Made by a program: the position numbers and the translations under genes. A stretch of 64,000 nt of DNA from Bacillota bacterium (lineage in GTDB: Bacteria; Bacillota; Clostridia; Acetivibrionales; DSM-27016), in contig JAEWDM010000040.1 in the NCBI GenBank assembly GCA_023390115.1, positions 407,996 to 471,995 of the forward strand, read 5' to 3'. Positions 17,034 to 26,501 of the stretch are shown piece by piece (position 1 is the stretch's first letter; each line of letters starts with the position of its first letter). The notes below the pieces were generated by a model. That model was not told the origin of the DNA, did not search any database, and saw nothing but the letters and a program-made list of their open reading frames with translations.

Positions 17034-18314
17034 ATGAAGAGATTTTTGTCCAGCCTATTGTGTCTCTGTATTCTTTTATCACTTGCCGCGTGCGGACAGA
17101 GTGAGAAAAATGAGCCGTCCCAGTCCGGGGCCTCGGGTGGTGAAGAAAAGCAGACAAAAGGGAAGATAGTCTACATGTATTGGGAGGATGTACAGGGAAG
17201 CAATGATTTCCTTGGAGAGGATTGGAACAGCAAGAATCCGGACGTAACTGTGGAAATGCAATCGGTAGGGTGGAATAACTACCATGACACACTAATCACG
17301 GCTGCGGCATCAGGATCGATGCCGGATGTATTCAAAATTGAACCTTCATGGATACCTGAGCTCATTAACCTTAAGGCGGTGCTTCCCCTGGATGATTATG
17401 TAGATAAGTGGGACAGCAAGGATTCTATCCCTCAGAGCATGTGGGAGGCGGCAAGAGCCGATCAGGATATGCTGTATACCTGCCCGAATTCTTTGGTTGC
17501 ACTGTATCTGTATTGCAGAAAATCATATTTCCAGCAGGCCGGTGTGGAATACCCTGAAACTATGGAGGAGTTTTACAATGCCTGTGAAAAGCTGACTATG
17601 GACACAAACAATGACGGAGCAACGGATGTGTACGGGTTTTCTCTCAGAGGTGCGAGAGGCGGGCATTATATGTGGGCGGGCCTTACAATGAACAGCGGTG
17701 TTAAGTTCTTTAACGACGACGGAAGTGTAGCTCTCAATAGTCCTGAAATGGTGGAAGCAAATAAAAAATACCTGGACATCTACAGGAACGGCTGGGCGCC
17801 TAAAACAGCCCCTACAGACGGAAACAATGAATGTGCGCAGAACTTTAAGTCCGGAGTAACATCCATGCTTGTGCATCATGTTAATTCATATCAGGATATT
17901 ACAAACGCACTTGGGGATGATGTGGAAATAGTCCCTCTGCCGACCGGAGAGGTGGGAAGATGGGTTCCTATCCAGACTGCTACTGTAAGCGTATTTTCGG
18001 AATCAAAGTTTAAGGATGCCAGCGTGGAATTCCTGGAGTTTATGCTTCTTCCCGAGGAGCACAGCCAGTATTGTGAAAAGGTGGGACAGGTGCCATTTGT
18101 AGAAGAGGTAACAAAGGAAGACAAGTTTACCAGCAATAAGTCCCAATTGGTTTCAATGGCGAATCTTGATGCTGCTAAAACCTTCCCTGTAGTTCCGACC
18201 TTCGGGGACTGGTCTGAAAAGCTATGGCCCCAGACTATGCAGAGAGCGCTGCTTGGGGAAATTGAAAGTAAGGAAATGATGCAAATTCTTGCAGACGGAC
18301 TATCTGTGAAGTAG
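17034..18314 (+). CDS. ABC transporter sugar-binding lipoprotein
   Basis: 426-residue family 1 extracellular solute-binding protein. Signal peptide MKRFLSSLLCLCILLSLAACG with lipobox LAAC, then a Ser/Gly/Glu linker. The body has YMYWEDVQGSNDF, TAAASGSMPDVFKIEPSW, YGFSLRGARGGHYMW and FKSGVTSMLVHHVNSY. AGGAGGAG lies 7 nt before ATG 17034. It heads the operon of the catabolic locus. The ligand is unknown; downstream enzymes point to a polyol or pentose-like compound. Confidence 0.9.
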   Translation: MKRFLSSLLCLCILLSLAACGQSEKNEPSQSGASGGEEKQTKGKIVYMYWEDVQGSNDFLGEDWNSKNPDVTVEMQSVGWNNYHDTLITAAASGSMPDVFKIEPSWIPELINLKAVLPLDDYVDKWDSKDSIPQSMWEAARADQDMLYTCPNSLVALYLYCRKSYFQQAGVEYPETMEEFYNACEKLTMDTNNDGATDVYGFSLRGARGGHYMWAGLTMNSGVKFFNDDGSVALNSPEMVEANKKYLDIYRNGWAPKTAPTDGNNECAQNFKSGVTSMLVHHVNSYQDITNALGDDVEIVPLPTGEVGRWVPIQTATVSVFSESKFKDASVEFLEFMLLPEEHSQYCEKVGQVPFVEEVTKEDKFTSNKSQLVSMANLDAAKTFPVVPTFGDWSEKLWPQTMQRALLGEIESKEMMQILADGLSVK

Positions 18315-18342
18315 AGCAAGCGTAAAGGTTTGTTTAGGTTGA

Positions 18343-18400
18343 GCCGCCTGCCTGATTTATGCAGGGATTTTCAAAAGAACGGATAAATACGGCGGGCGGC
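18343..18400 (+). promoter_or_regulatory. intercistronic hairpin after the second binding-protein gene
   Basis: GCCGCCTGCC (18343-18352) pairs with GGCGGGCGGC (18391-18400) with one wobble. The 38-nt loop contains a smaller CCTG/CAGG hairpin. It sits at the same place as the hairpin at 1931 in the first importer operon, between binding protein and permease, and probably protects the upstream message or attenuates readthrough. Confidence 0.55.
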
Positions 18401-18444
18401 CGATATATAAATTTACCCTCAATTTTAAGGGAGGAAACGTATAA

Positions 18445-19350
18445 GTGAATCATACAGCCTTTAAAAAGAAAGTTAATGTTGGACTCATAGTGCTCCTTGC
18501 GCCGGCGATTATAGTAGTGGTTCTTATTATAGGATATCCGCTGGTGAGGGCTCTGGGATTGAGCCTGTACAGGTATAAGCTTACGGATTTGCTGAATAGC
18601 GGATTTATAGGGCTCAACAACTATAAGGACATTATATTTAACGATCCTGCCTTTAATGCGGCATTTGTAAATACCATAATCTGGGTAGGGGTTACCGTGG
18701 TCTGTCAGGTGCTGTGTTCTCTGGTGCTTGCCAACGTATTGAATAAGCCTTTTTGGGGCAGAGGAGTAATACGCTCCATAGTGCTTATACCATGGGCTAC
18801 TCCATGTGTGCTGATTGCCCTGATGTGGTCGTGGATGTTTAACGGCAATTACGGAGTCATAAATGAGATTCTGAAGGATTTTAATGTCATTAGCCAGAAT
18901 GTCGCGTGGCTGGCGATGTCGGAGACATCTCTGGGCTCTCAGATATTGGTTATGGTATGGCAGGGAATTCCGTTCTTTACTATAATGCTTCTTGCTGCAA
19001 TGCAATTAATACCCAGTGAATTATATGAATCTGCCGATGTGGACGGAGCGGGGCCTGTGAGAAAGTATTTCAGCATAACTCTCCCGGGGATTTCAGCCAC
19101 TCTTGTATCCACAGTAATGATTAGGCTTATATGGGTTTTTAATAACGTGGATATCGTGTATATCATGACGGGAGGCGGTCCCGGATACAGCTCGCTGACC
19201 TTATCCGTATACACCTTTATTGAGGCCCAGAAGTCGCTGAACTTTGGATATGCCAGTGCTCTTGCCATAATAGGAGCCATATTTATGGCCATAGTTATGC
19301 TGGTTTATATGAGGATGGCCAGGTCGCGGGGAGGGATAGTAGACAGATGA
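18445..19350 (+). CDS. ABC sugar transporter permease (MalF/UgpA type)
   Basis: 301-residue permease with about six membrane segments (first: VGLIVLLAPAIIVVVLIIGYPLV) and the EAA loop YESADVDGAGPVRKYFSITLPG. The start is GTG 18445, preceded by GGGAGG at 8-13 nt; no better ATG exists. It ends with an ATGA overlap into the next permease. With its partner it forms the import channel for the compound bound by the 17034 lipoprotein; no cognate ATPase gene is present. Confidence 0.9.
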   Translation: MNHTAFKKKVNVGLIVLLAPAIIVVVLIIGYPLVRALGLSLYRYKLTDLLNSGFIGLNNYKDIIFNDPAFNAAFVNTIIWVGVTVVCQVLCSLVLANVLNKPFWGRGVIRSIVLIPWATPCVLIALMWSWMFNGNYGVINEILKDFNVISQNVAWLAMSETSLGSQILVMVWQGIPFFTIMLLAAMQLIPSELYESADVDGAGPVRKYFSITLPGISATLVSTVMIRLIWVFNNVDIVYIMTGGGPGYSSLTLSVYTFIEAQKSLNFGYASALAIIGAIFMAIVMLVYMRMARSRGGIVDR

Positions 19351-20192
19351 AAACGAAACGCAAAATGAAACGCAAAAAGAGAGGTATATTTGCATTTTAT
19401 ATTCCGCTGGTATTTTTTACGGTTTTTGTAATGGCGCCTTTTGTATGGACGTTTATAACCTCCTTAAAAAATAACAATGAGATGTTTAAGATGCCGTTCA
19501 GATATCTGCCGGAAAATCCGTCCTTTAAAAATTACGTGGAGCTTATGCAGACCACTGAGTTTCTGTTCAATATGAAAAACAGCTTTATCGCGTCCTTTTC
19601 CACCGTATTGATTGCCGGCGTGATTTCCGTAATGGCGGGGTATGCTTTTTCGCGCTACCGCTTTAAAGGAAGAAATGCCTTGCTGGCAGGGTTTTTAATG
19701 CTTTATCTCGTGCCCCAGACATTGCTGCTTATGCCCCTTTACGTAATTTTCAAGCAGATTGGAATTATCCATACAGTATTATCGCTGATTGTTGCATACA
19801 GCACCTATGCAATCCCATATTCAGTATGGCTGACTACAAGCTTTATAAACCAGGTGCCCCGTGAATTGGAGGAGGCCGCCATGATAGACGGCTGCAATTT
19901 GCCCAGATGTATCATTCAGATTGTTCTGCCTCTGGTAAAGCCGGGAATTATTGCCTCATGCAGCTTTATATTTATAACCTGCTGGAATGAATATGCTTAT
20001 GCCGTGTTATTTACTGATAAAACCTCCCGTACTGTTACAGTGGCGCTGGCATCATTTATGTCGCAGTTCAACATACGGTGGGATATGATTACAGCCGGAG
20101 GAATTATTATAGTAATACCTGTTGTAATTATGTTTATGTTCATGCAGAGAGATCTTGTAGCCGGCCTTACCGCGGGAGGAGTAAAGGGATAG
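19347..20192 (+). CDS. ABC sugar transporter permease (MalG/UgpE type)
   Basis: 281 residues. A strongly basic N-terminus (KTKRKMKRKKRG) is followed by FAFYIPLVFFTVFVMAPFVWTFITSL, the first membrane segment. EAA motif EEAAMIDGCNLPRCIIQIVLPL. The C-terminus QRDLVAGLTAGGVKG is typical of the family. ATG 19347 overlaps the upstream stop by 4 nt (translational coupling). Confidence 0.92.
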   Translation: MKTKRKMKRKKRGIFAFYIPLVFFTVFVMAPFVWTFITSLKNNNEMFKMPFRYLPENPSFKNYVELMQTTEFLFNMKNSFIASFSTVLIAGVISVMAGYAFSRYRFKGRNALLAGFLMLYLVPQTLLLMPLYVIFKQIGIIHTVLSLIVAYSTYAIPYSVWLTTSFINQVPRELEEAAMIDGCNLPRCIIQIVLPLVKPGIIASCSFIFITCWNEYAYAVLFTDKTSRTVTVALASFMSQFNIRWDMITAGGIIIVIPVVIMFMFMQRDLVAGLTAGGVKG

Positions 20193-20328
20193 AGCATACG
20201 GCCGGCGCTTTTAATAATAAGGCTTTTAATATTTCCGGCAATGCCTCTGTTATACTGCGTATAACGCTGAGGCTCCGGAGCTTTAAAAATATCCTAAAAC
20301 AATACTATCTTAACAGGAGGAAATTAAT

Positions 20329-21033
20329 ATGATAAAGGAAAAGCTGGAAGAGCTGAAGAATTATGACACGCCCTCCATAACCAATGTTGTGGCAACTTAT
20401 CCCAATGCGGATTGGTGCCTGGGGCTTTATCATCCGTGGAAGGGCAAATGGTACACCGATCAGACTCTTAAATGCATGTACCCCGAGGTGGGAAGAAGAG
20501 TGGGATATGTTGTGACCTGTGTATACGGCCTGCCGGATCCCGACTATAAGGCGCTTAAGATGTCGGATCTGCTGAAGGCAATCGGGAACTCGCCCAAGCC
20601 TGTAATTCTTGCGGTTAAGCAGAATTTCCCCGAGGAGATCAAGAAAATAAACGGGCTGCTGGGCGGAAATATGATGACAGCCTTTAAATCGGCAGGCGTA
20701 GTGGGAGTGCTTTCGGATGGGCCGTCAAGAGACCTGGATGAAATACGTCCTATGGATATCCAGTATATGCTTACGGGTGTTTGTGCGGGCCATGGAGATT
20801 TTGCGCTTGAGGCAATTAATGTTCCGGTGGAAATTTGCGGAATGGCTGTTGCTCCCGGAGAAATTGTTCATATGGATGAAAACGGAGCGGTAAAATTCCC
20901 CGCCGAGCATATTGAGGAAATTGCAAAAAGAGCCGAGGCCTTGCAGAAGATTGAGAACAGACGCCAGAAAATGATGAGGGAAACCAGTGATATTGATGAG
21001 CTTGGGAAAATAATAAGCGGATTGTATGACTAA
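20329..21033 (+). CDS. RraA-family protein (HMG/CHA aldolase-like)
   Basis: 234 residues. The family signature is present as VGVLSDGPSRDLDEI, where the Arg-Asp pair binds substrate carboxylate and metal in RraA-like aldolases/decarboxylases, along with SITNVV near the N-terminus (usual D-T-x-x-I/V-x-D) and VEICGMAVAPGEIVHMDENGAV. Members act on hydroxy-oxo acids (for example 4-hydroxy-4-methyl-2-oxoglutarate aldolase) or have no known reaction. GGAGG precedes ATG 20329. Its position between an importer and an LDH2-type dehydrogenase suggests handling of a sugar-acid or oxo-acid intermediate; the reaction is not determined. Confidence 0.8.
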   Translation: MIKEKLEELKNYDTPSITNVVATYPNADWCLGLYHPWKGKWYTDQTLKCMYPEVGRRVGYVVTCVYGLPDPDYKALKMSDLLKAIGNSPKPVILAVKQNFPEEIKKINGLLGGNMMTAFKSAGVVGVLSDGPSRDLDEIRPMDIQYMLTGVCAGHGDFALEAINVPVEICGMAVAPGEIVHMDENGAVKFPAEHIEEIAKRAEALQKIENRRQKMMRETSDIDELGKIISGLYD

Positions 21034-21077
21034 GACGTGTATGCTTAAATACAAAAATAATGAATGCGAGGAGACAC

Positions 21078-22130
21078 ATGATGGAAAGACTGATTGATCC
21101 TAAAAAATATGAGCAATTCTGTAAAGAGGCGTGCATAAAGACGGGTCTTAGCGAGGAGGTTTCGGCAGTAACCGCTAATCTTCTTGTAAGAACCGATATG
21201 CTCGGCACCTTTACTCATGGAACCTTAAACCTTTTCCCTTATCTTAAAAAGGTGCCCGCGGGCGGAATAAATTTAAAGGCAAAGCCTGAGATTGTGTCGG
21301 AGGGGCCAGCGTGGGCGGTTGTTGACGGAAATAATGCCATGGGAGTTTATAACGGCCATTTCGGAATGCAGGTAGGAATAGAGAAGGCGAAAAAAGAGGG
21401 CGTGGCCTATGTGGGAATAAGAGGCAGCGGGCATTACGGCGCTTGCGGCATATATGCGATAACTGCCGCGGAGCAGGGGATGATAGCTCTTGTAATGAGC
21501 AACACTACAAGGAATATGTCTGTTCCGGGAGGAAAAGGCCCGGTTGTAGGAAACTCTCCAATTGCATACGCAGTACCTGCGGGAAGCCACAGGCCTGTAT
21601 TTATGGATATTGCCACCAGTAATGTTGCAGGCATGAAGGTTCACAGAAAAATTGATGACGGAGAAAAGGTCCCGGAGGGCTGGATAGTTGACGGAGAAGG
21701 CAGGCCGACAACGGACCCTGCGGTAAAGGGATGGTCTCTTTGCCCAATGGGGGGACATAAGGGCTATTGCATATCCTTCTTCATTGAGGTTATGTGCGCC
21801 GTGCTTACGGGAGGCGCCGTATTCGGAGTAAAGCCATGGATGGATCCCGCGCAGGCCGCGGATGTGAGCCATTCGCTTATGCTGGTAAATGTGCCTGATA
21901 TAATGGACAACAGTATATTCGGGAAGAGGATGGAGGATGCCATAAAGCTGATTGCAGGCTCTCCCAAGGCTGAGGGAAGCGACAGGATTTATCTTCCCGG
22001 AGAAATTGAGTGGGATAGGTATGAGAAGGCGGAGAAGGAAGGTCTTGAGCTTCCTGCGGATATTATTAAGAATGCCAGGGCTCTTGCTCAGATGACAGGT
22101 CTGAATTTTGAAAGCTGCTTTACCAAATAA
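21078..22130 (+). CDS. LDH2/YlbC-type malate/lactate/2,3-diketogulonate reductase family oxidoreductase
   Basis: ~351-residue NAD(P)-dependent oxidoreductase of the type-2 malate/L-lactate dehydrogenase family, unrelated to Rossmann LDH. Recognisable stretches: HGTLNLFPYLKKVPAGGIN, GNNAMGVYNGHFGM, VGIRGSGHYGACGIYA (conserved His), GNSPIAYAVPAG and MDIATSNVAGMKV. ATG 21078 follows GCGAGGAG; the in-frame ATG at 21060 has no RBS. Substrates in the family include malate, sulfolactate, ureidoglycolate and 2,3-diketo-L-gulonate (YiaK). The FGGY kinase and epimerase nearby make a YiaK-like role in sugar-acid metabolism conceivable. Confidence 0.85.
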   Translation: MMERLIDPKKYEQFCKEACIKTGLSEEVSAVTANLLVRTDMLGTFTHGTLNLFPYLKKVPAGGINLKAKPEIVSEGPAWAVVDGNNAMGVYNGHFGMQVGIEKAKKEGVAYVGIRGSGHYGACGIYAITAAEQGMIALVMSNTTRNMSVPGGKGPVVGNSPIAYAVPAGSHRPVFMDIATSNVAGMKVHRKIDDGEKVPEGWIVDGEGRPTTDPAVKGWSLCPMGGHKGYCISFFIEVMCAVLTGGAVFGVKPWMDPAQAADVSHSLMLVNVPDIMDNSIFGKRMEDAIKLIAGSPKAEGSDRIYLPGEIEWDRYEKAEKEGLELPADIIKNARALAQMTGLNFESCFTK

Positions 22131-22233
22131 TGGCTGCGAGGGCTGACATTGCTTGTGTTTTTATGATGCCGGCAGCAGCGATGAATCGGATGGCCGTCAG
22201 GAATATTTTCAGGCATGCACATTGTAATTTAAG

Positions 22234-22271
22234 GATGCGGGCGGCACGTCTATTGATGTGCTGTCCGCATC
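22234..22271 (+). terminator. intra-operon hairpin (attenuator or weak terminator)
   Basis: GATGCGGGCGGCAC / GTGCTGTCCGCATC, a 14-bp stem with two wobble pairs and a 10-nt loop, followed by TTTGCC. It lies in the 213-nt gap before the epimerase gene. The short U-run suggests partial termination or transcript processing. Confidence 0.55.
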
Positions 22272-22343
22272 TTTGCCGTTAATGCTTCCGGCATGATAAA
22301 AATTTAATTTGCAAAAAATAAGAATACCCGGAGGTTTGGAATT

Positions 22344-23030
22344 ATGAGGGAAAAATATACAGGGGAAAGGCCGGCCAAGCCGGTGAGGATAGCGGCATCC
22401 ATTCTTGCCTGCAACAGCGCGTATATAGGGGAGGCGGTGCTGGCTGCGGATAAGGGCGGGGCGGATATTATCCATGTGGATATAATGGACGGGCATTATG
22501 TTAAAAATCTTACCTTTGGGCCGCAGACTGTAAAGGATTTAAAAAAAATTACGGAGCTTCCCGTTGACGCCCATCTTGAGGTAAGCAACCCCCACGAGCT
22601 GATTGAGGTTTTTGCCGGGGCGGGAGCCGATATCATAACCGTTCAGATGGACTGCTGCGATCATCCTGTAAGAGCACTGGAGACCATAAGGCTTATGGGC
22701 AAAAAGGCAGGGCTTGCAATAAATCCGGGTATGGGGATAGAGCAGTTAAAATATCTTTTAACGCATATAGACATTATATTGCTTATGAGTGTGGAGCCGG
22801 GGTTTGGAGGACAGAAATTTGAGGAGAGCATATTTAAAAAGCTCCCCGAGGTAGTCTCCATGCTTGAGGATGAGGGCTTAAGCATTCCCATAGCGGTAGA
22901 CGGCGGAGTGAGCCTGAGCAATTGTTCAAGTCTCAGAAGGGCCGGAGCTGATATTTTAATAGCGGGCTCCTCAATATTTTCACATAAGGATATAGGAAAG
23001 AGAATTTCAGAGCTTAGGGGAGAATTTTGA
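22344..23030 (+). CDS. rpe: ribulose-phosphate 3-epimerase
   Basis: 228-residue TIM-barrel epimerase interconverting D-ribulose-5-P and D-xylulose-5-P. Diagnostic segments: ASILACN near the start, VDIMDGHYVKNLTFGP (metal-binding His and catalytic Asp), AHLEV, LLMSVEPGFGGQKF, and IPIAVDGGV with the second catalytic Asp. The first ~10 residues (REKYTGERPA) extend beyond the usual start. CGGAGG precedes ATG 22344. In this locus it can connect an FGGY-kinase product to the split transketolase. A related-sugar epimerase (e.g. allulose-6-P) is the alternative. Confidence 0.9.
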   Translation: MREKYTGERPAKPVRIAASILACNSAYIGEAVLAADKGGADIIHVDIMDGHYVKNLTFGPQTVKDLKKITELPVDAHLEVSNPHELIEVFAGAGADIITVQMDCCDHPVRALETIRLMGKKAGLAINPGMGIEQLKYLLTHIDIILLMSVEPGFGGQKFEESIFKKLPEVVSMLEDEGLSIPIAVDGGVSLSNCSSLRRAGADILIAGSSIFSHKDIGKRISELRGEF

Positions 23031-23181
23031 AAATAATTACGGCTAAGAGCAAGGATATAGAATATGTGAGTGCATCCACACCGATATACAATTGACAAGC
23101 AAATTAACAAATGATAAAATAGTAATTGGAAATCCATATATGCTAAAAAAGCTTTAAGTAATAAAAATAGAGGTGAAGGTA

Positions 23182-24147
23182 ATGGAAATTAAAGAAATCG
23201 GCAGGGAAAAATTACTGGAGATGTATACTAAGATGCTGCATACCAGAAGATTTGAGGAAAAGGTGGCATATTTCTTTTCAAGAGGAATGGTGCATGGGAC
23301 GACTCATTTGTACGTAGGCGAGGAGGCAACCGGGGTGGGGGCGTGCTGTGCTCTTGAGGAGCAGGATTTAATAACAAGCACCCACAGAGGGCACGGGCAT
23401 TGCATAGGAAAGGGCATAGATCTTAACAGAATGATGGCTGAGCTGCTGGGAAAGGAGACGGGGTACTGCAAGGGAAAGGGGGGCTCAATGCATATCGCCG
23501 ATCTCATGAGAGGAAATCTGGGGGCTAACGGCGTGGTCGGAGGGGGACAGCCTATTGCTGTGGGAGCTGCGCTTACTCTGAAAATGAAAAAGAAGGATCA
23601 GGTGGTTGTATGCTTTTTTGGTGACGGGGCTTCAAATGAGGGAAGCTTTCACGAATCCCTGAACCTGGCTTCAATATGGAAGCTCCCCATAATATTTATA
23701 TGTGAGAATAATCTTTACGGAATGTCAACGCATATAAGCAGGCATATGAATATTGAGGATATTTCAATAAGAGCTTCATCCTACGGCATACCCGGAAAAA
23801 CCGTAGACGGCAATGATGTTCTGGAGGTATACAATACGGTGCTTGAAGCGAAGGAATATGTTAAGAAGAACGGACCTATGCTGATTGCGGCAAATACGTA
23901 CAGGATAACCGGACATTCGAAGAGTGATGCAAATGTTTACAGAACCAAGGAAGAGATTGCAATGTGGAAAGAGAAATGCCCTATAAAAAGGATGCGTAAA
24001 TATCTTGAGGAGAATAAAATTTTCAAGCCGGAGGAGCTGGATCAGATTGAAGCCGGGGCTGCGGAGGATTTGGAAAGGGCGACGGAATACGCGCAGCAAA
24101 GTAATTATCCGTCTTTAGATACTATACTTGAGGATGTATATGCTTAG
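23182..24147 (+). CDS. TPP-dependent 2-oxoacid/acetoin dehydrogenase E1 alpha
   Basis: 321 residues. The thiamine-diphosphate motif is present as FFGDGASNEGSFHESLN...ICENN, together with LITSTHRGHGHCIGKG, KGKGGSMHI and GANGVVGGG, the standard E1-alpha landmarks. ATG 23182 (MEIKEIG) is preferred to GTG 23173; AGGTGAAGG is upstream. It forms an alpha2beta2 E1 with the next gene. The protein is closest in style to acetoin dehydrogenase (AcoA) rather than pyruvate dehydrogenase, but specificity cannot be read from sequence. The gene set E1a-E1b-E2-E3 is complete. Confidence 0.92.
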   Translation: MEIKEIGREKLLEMYTKMLHTRRFEEKVAYFFSRGMVHGTTHLYVGEEATGVGACCALEEQDLITSTHRGHGHCIGKGIDLNRMMAELLGKETGYCKGKGGSMHIADLMRGNLGANGVVGGGQPIAVGAALTLKMKKKDQVVVCFFGDGASNEGSFHESLNLASIWKLPIIFICENNLYGMSTHISRHMNIEDISIRASSYGIPGKTVDGNDVLEVYNTVLEAKEYVKKNGPMLIAANTYRITGHSKSDANVYRTKEEIAMWKEKCPIKRMRKYLEENKIFKPEELDQIEAGAAEDLERATEYAQQSNYPSLDTILEDVYA

Positions 24148-24159
24148 GGGGCAGAGAAA

Positions 24160-25137
24160 ATGAGAGAAATAACATATGCACAGGCTATTAAAGAGGCTAT
24201 GTGTGAGGAAATGAGAAAAGACGAAAATGTATTTCTGATGGGCGAGGACGTAGGAATATACGGAGGCGCATTCGGCGTATCCGTGGGGATGTTTGAGGAA
24301 TTTGGAGAGGACAGGATAAAGGATACTCCAATCTCGGAGGCTGTTATAGCAGGCGCGGCTACCGGCGCGGCAATAACGGGCATGAGACCTATTGCTGAAA
24401 TTATGTTCAGTGATTTTACAACGATAGCGATGGATCAATTGGTAAATCAGGCTGCAAAATGCAGATATATGTTCGGGGGAAAGGCAAAGGTCCCTATGGT
24501 GCTCAGAACACCGGGCGGCTCCGGGACGGGAGCGGCCGCCCAGCATTCACAAAGCCTTGAGGCATGGTTCTGCCATGTGCCTGGGCTTAAGGTTGTAATA
24601 CCGTCTACTCCCTATGATGCAAAAGGCCTTTTGAAGGCGGCGATAAGGGATGACAACCCCGTGGTGTTTATAGAGCAGAAGCTGCTGTACAGAAGAAAGG
24701 GAGAGGTTCCGGAGGAGGATTATGTAATCCCTCTTGGAAAGGCTGATATAAAAAAGGCCGGAAAGGATGTTTCCATAATTACCTATGGAAGAATGCTTCC
24801 TATTTGTTTAAAGGCGGCCGGGGACCTTGCTGCAAAGAATATAGACGTAGAGGTTATTGATATAAGAACCCTTGTGCCTATGGACAAGGAAACCGTTATT
24901 AATTCCGCAAAAAAAACGGGGAGAGTATTGATAGTACATGAGGCTGTGCAGACAGGGGGATATGGGGCTGAGATAGCGGCTACAATCACCGACAGCGACG
25001 CGTTTTTCTATCTTGACGCGCCTGTAAGGAGGCTTGGAGGGCTGGATATTCCGATACCCTATTGCCCTGAGCTGGAAAAGAATGCGGTACCTACGGAGGA
25101 GTCTGTCACACATGCGGTTATGGAGCTTGTAAAGTGA
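24160..25137 (+). CDS. TPP-dependent 2-oxoacid/acetoin dehydrogenase E1 beta
   Basis: 325 residues. Contains REITYAQAIKEAMCEEMRKDENVFLMGEDVG, the conserved E1-beta start; TPISEAVIAGAATGAA; GSGTGAAAQHSQSLEAWF with the active-site His; and PVRRLGGLDIPIPYCPELE. The start at 24160 is 12 nt after the E1-alpha stop. It catalyses, with E1 alpha, TPP-dependent cleavage of an alpha-keto acid or alpha-hydroxyketone and reductive acylation of the lipoyl domain. Confidence 0.93.
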   Translation: MREITYAQAIKEAMCEEMRKDENVFLMGEDVGIYGGAFGVSVGMFEEFGEDRIKDTPISEAVIAGAATGAAITGMRPIAEIMFSDFTTIAMDQLVNQAAKCRYMFGGKAKVPMVLRTPGGSGTGAAAQHSQSLEAWFCHVPGLKVVIPSTPYDAKGLLKAAIRDDNPVVFIEQKLLYRRKGEVPEEDYVIPLGKADIKKAGKDVSIITYGRMLPICLKAAGDLAAKNIDVEVIDIRTLVPMDKETVINSAKKTGRVLIVHEAVQTGGYGAEIAATITDSDAFFYLDAPVRRLGGLDIPIPYCPELEKNAVPTEESVTHAVMELVK

Positions 25138-25150
25138 GGGTGGTGTTATA

Positions 25151-26476
25151 GTGGCTGTTGAAGTGATTATGCCCAAGGCGGGAATGGCTATGGAGGAAGG
25201 AACTGTTTCAAAATGGCTTAAGAAGGAAGGAGAAAGCGTTGAGGCAGGGGAGCCTCTCATGGAGATAGAGACAGATAAGGTAAATATGGAAATAGAGTCT
25301 CCTGCTTCAGGGGTACTCCTTAAGATATTAAACGAAGAGGGAGATGTAGTTCCTGTAACGCAGGTAATTGCATACATCGGAAAGGCTGGGGAAAAGCTTC
25401 CGGGGGCGGATGAACCGGCGAAGAAGGAAAAAAGCAGGCCCGGCGGCAAGGAAACAGGCATGAAGGAAGCATCTGCTTATGAAGCCGTGCCGAAGCTGTC
25501 TGAAGGCAGGGCTGCGGCAACTCCGCTTGCCAGAAGGCTGGCGTTTGAGAAGGGGATTGACTTAAAAGCGGTAAAAGGCACGGGAAGCCGCGGAGAGATA
25601 AAGGCGGGGGACATAAGAGAGGCGGACGGGGTAAAGGCGACGCCTCTTGCGGCAAGGATTGCCGCAGACAAAAATATTGACCTGAGGAATGTACGGGGCA
25701 GCGGATTCAGGGGCAAGATAAGAAAAGAGGATCTGGAGGAAGAGAAGCCGGAAGCAGCAAAGAATTTCAGACTCCCTGAAGGAAGCGCAGGCGAAAGCGC
25801 AAGAAAGCCTATTAAGGGCATGAGAAAGGTTATAGCGGACAAAATGCTGAAGAGCCATCTCGAAATTCCTCCCGTAACACTTCATGCGAAAGCGGATGTA
25901 ACCGGGCTGGCGGCTTTAAGAGCAAAGATGAATGCTTCGCCGGAAATTAAGATATCAATTAATGATTTTGTTCTTAAGGCTGTGGCTATGGCTCTTGCTG
26001 AATCTCCTGACATAAATGTCAGTGTCAGCGGAAATGAGATAATATTCAAAAGTGATATAAATGTAGGTATGGCGGTAGCTCTTGATGGCGGGCTTATAGT
26101 TCCCGTTATAAAAAATACCGATTTGCTGTCCTTAAGGAGTATTTCCAAGGTGAGCAAGGAGCTGGCGGGAAAGGCGAAAAGAGGGGAGCTTACGCCTGAT
26201 GAGTATGCGGGAGGCACATTTACGGTAAGTAATCTGGGTATGTTTGATATTGTTGGGTTTACGCCGATAATAAACCTGCCTGAGGCGGCTATTCTGGGAG
26301 TATGCGCCATAGAGGGCGAGCTCCGGATGGTTGAGGGCAAGGCGGAGGAGAGAAGCATTATGGGGCTTAGCCTGACCTTTGACCATAGAGCAATAGACGG
26401 AGCTCAGGCGGCTGTTTTCCTGAAAAAGATAAAGCTGCTGCTGCAAAATCCGCTGGAGATAGTACTTGGAAATTGA
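25151..26476 (+). CDS. dihydrolipoamide acyltransferase E2 with two E3-binding domains
   Basis: 441 residues starting with GTG. Domains in order: lipoyl domain (1-80, lipoyl Lys43 in ETDKVNME), a linker, a first peripheral-subunit-binding domain (~122-155, ATPLARRLAFEKGIDL), a second one (~163-195, ATPLAARIAADKNIDL), and a catalytic CoA-acyltransferase domain ending with His412/Asp416 in HRAIDG. Most E2s carry one such binding domain, so the duplication is unusual. The lipoyl-domain DNA is nearly repeated in the E3 gene (offset 1351 nt). Confidence 0.93.
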   Translation: MAVEVIMPKAGMAMEEGTVSKWLKKEGESVEAGEPLMEIETDKVNMEIESPASGVLLKILNEEGDVVPVTQVIAYIGKAGEKLPGADEPAKKEKSRPGGKETGMKEASAYEAVPKLSEGRAAATPLARRLAFEKGIDLKAVKGTGSRGEIKAGDIREADGVKATPLAARIAADKNIDLRNVRGSGFRGKIRKEDLEEEKPEAAKNFRLPEGSAGESARKPIKGMRKVIADKMLKSHLEIPPVTLHAKADVTGLAALRAKMNASPEIKISINDFVLKAVAMALAESPDINVSVSGNEIIFKSDINVGMAVALDGGLIVPVIKNTDLLSLRSISKVSKELAGKAKRGELTPDEYAGGTFTVSNLGMFDIVGFTPIINLPEAAILGVCAIEGELRMVEGKAEERSIMGLSLTFDHRAIDGAQAAVFLKKIKLLLQNPLEIVLGN

Positions 26477-26501
26477 TGCACATTACTTGGAGGTGATATC
26501 C

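Noticed and set aside
18334..19005. 223-codon minus-strand ORF
   Set aside because: It lies opposite the permease gene at 18445, has no RBS, and its composition is that of an antisense shadow.
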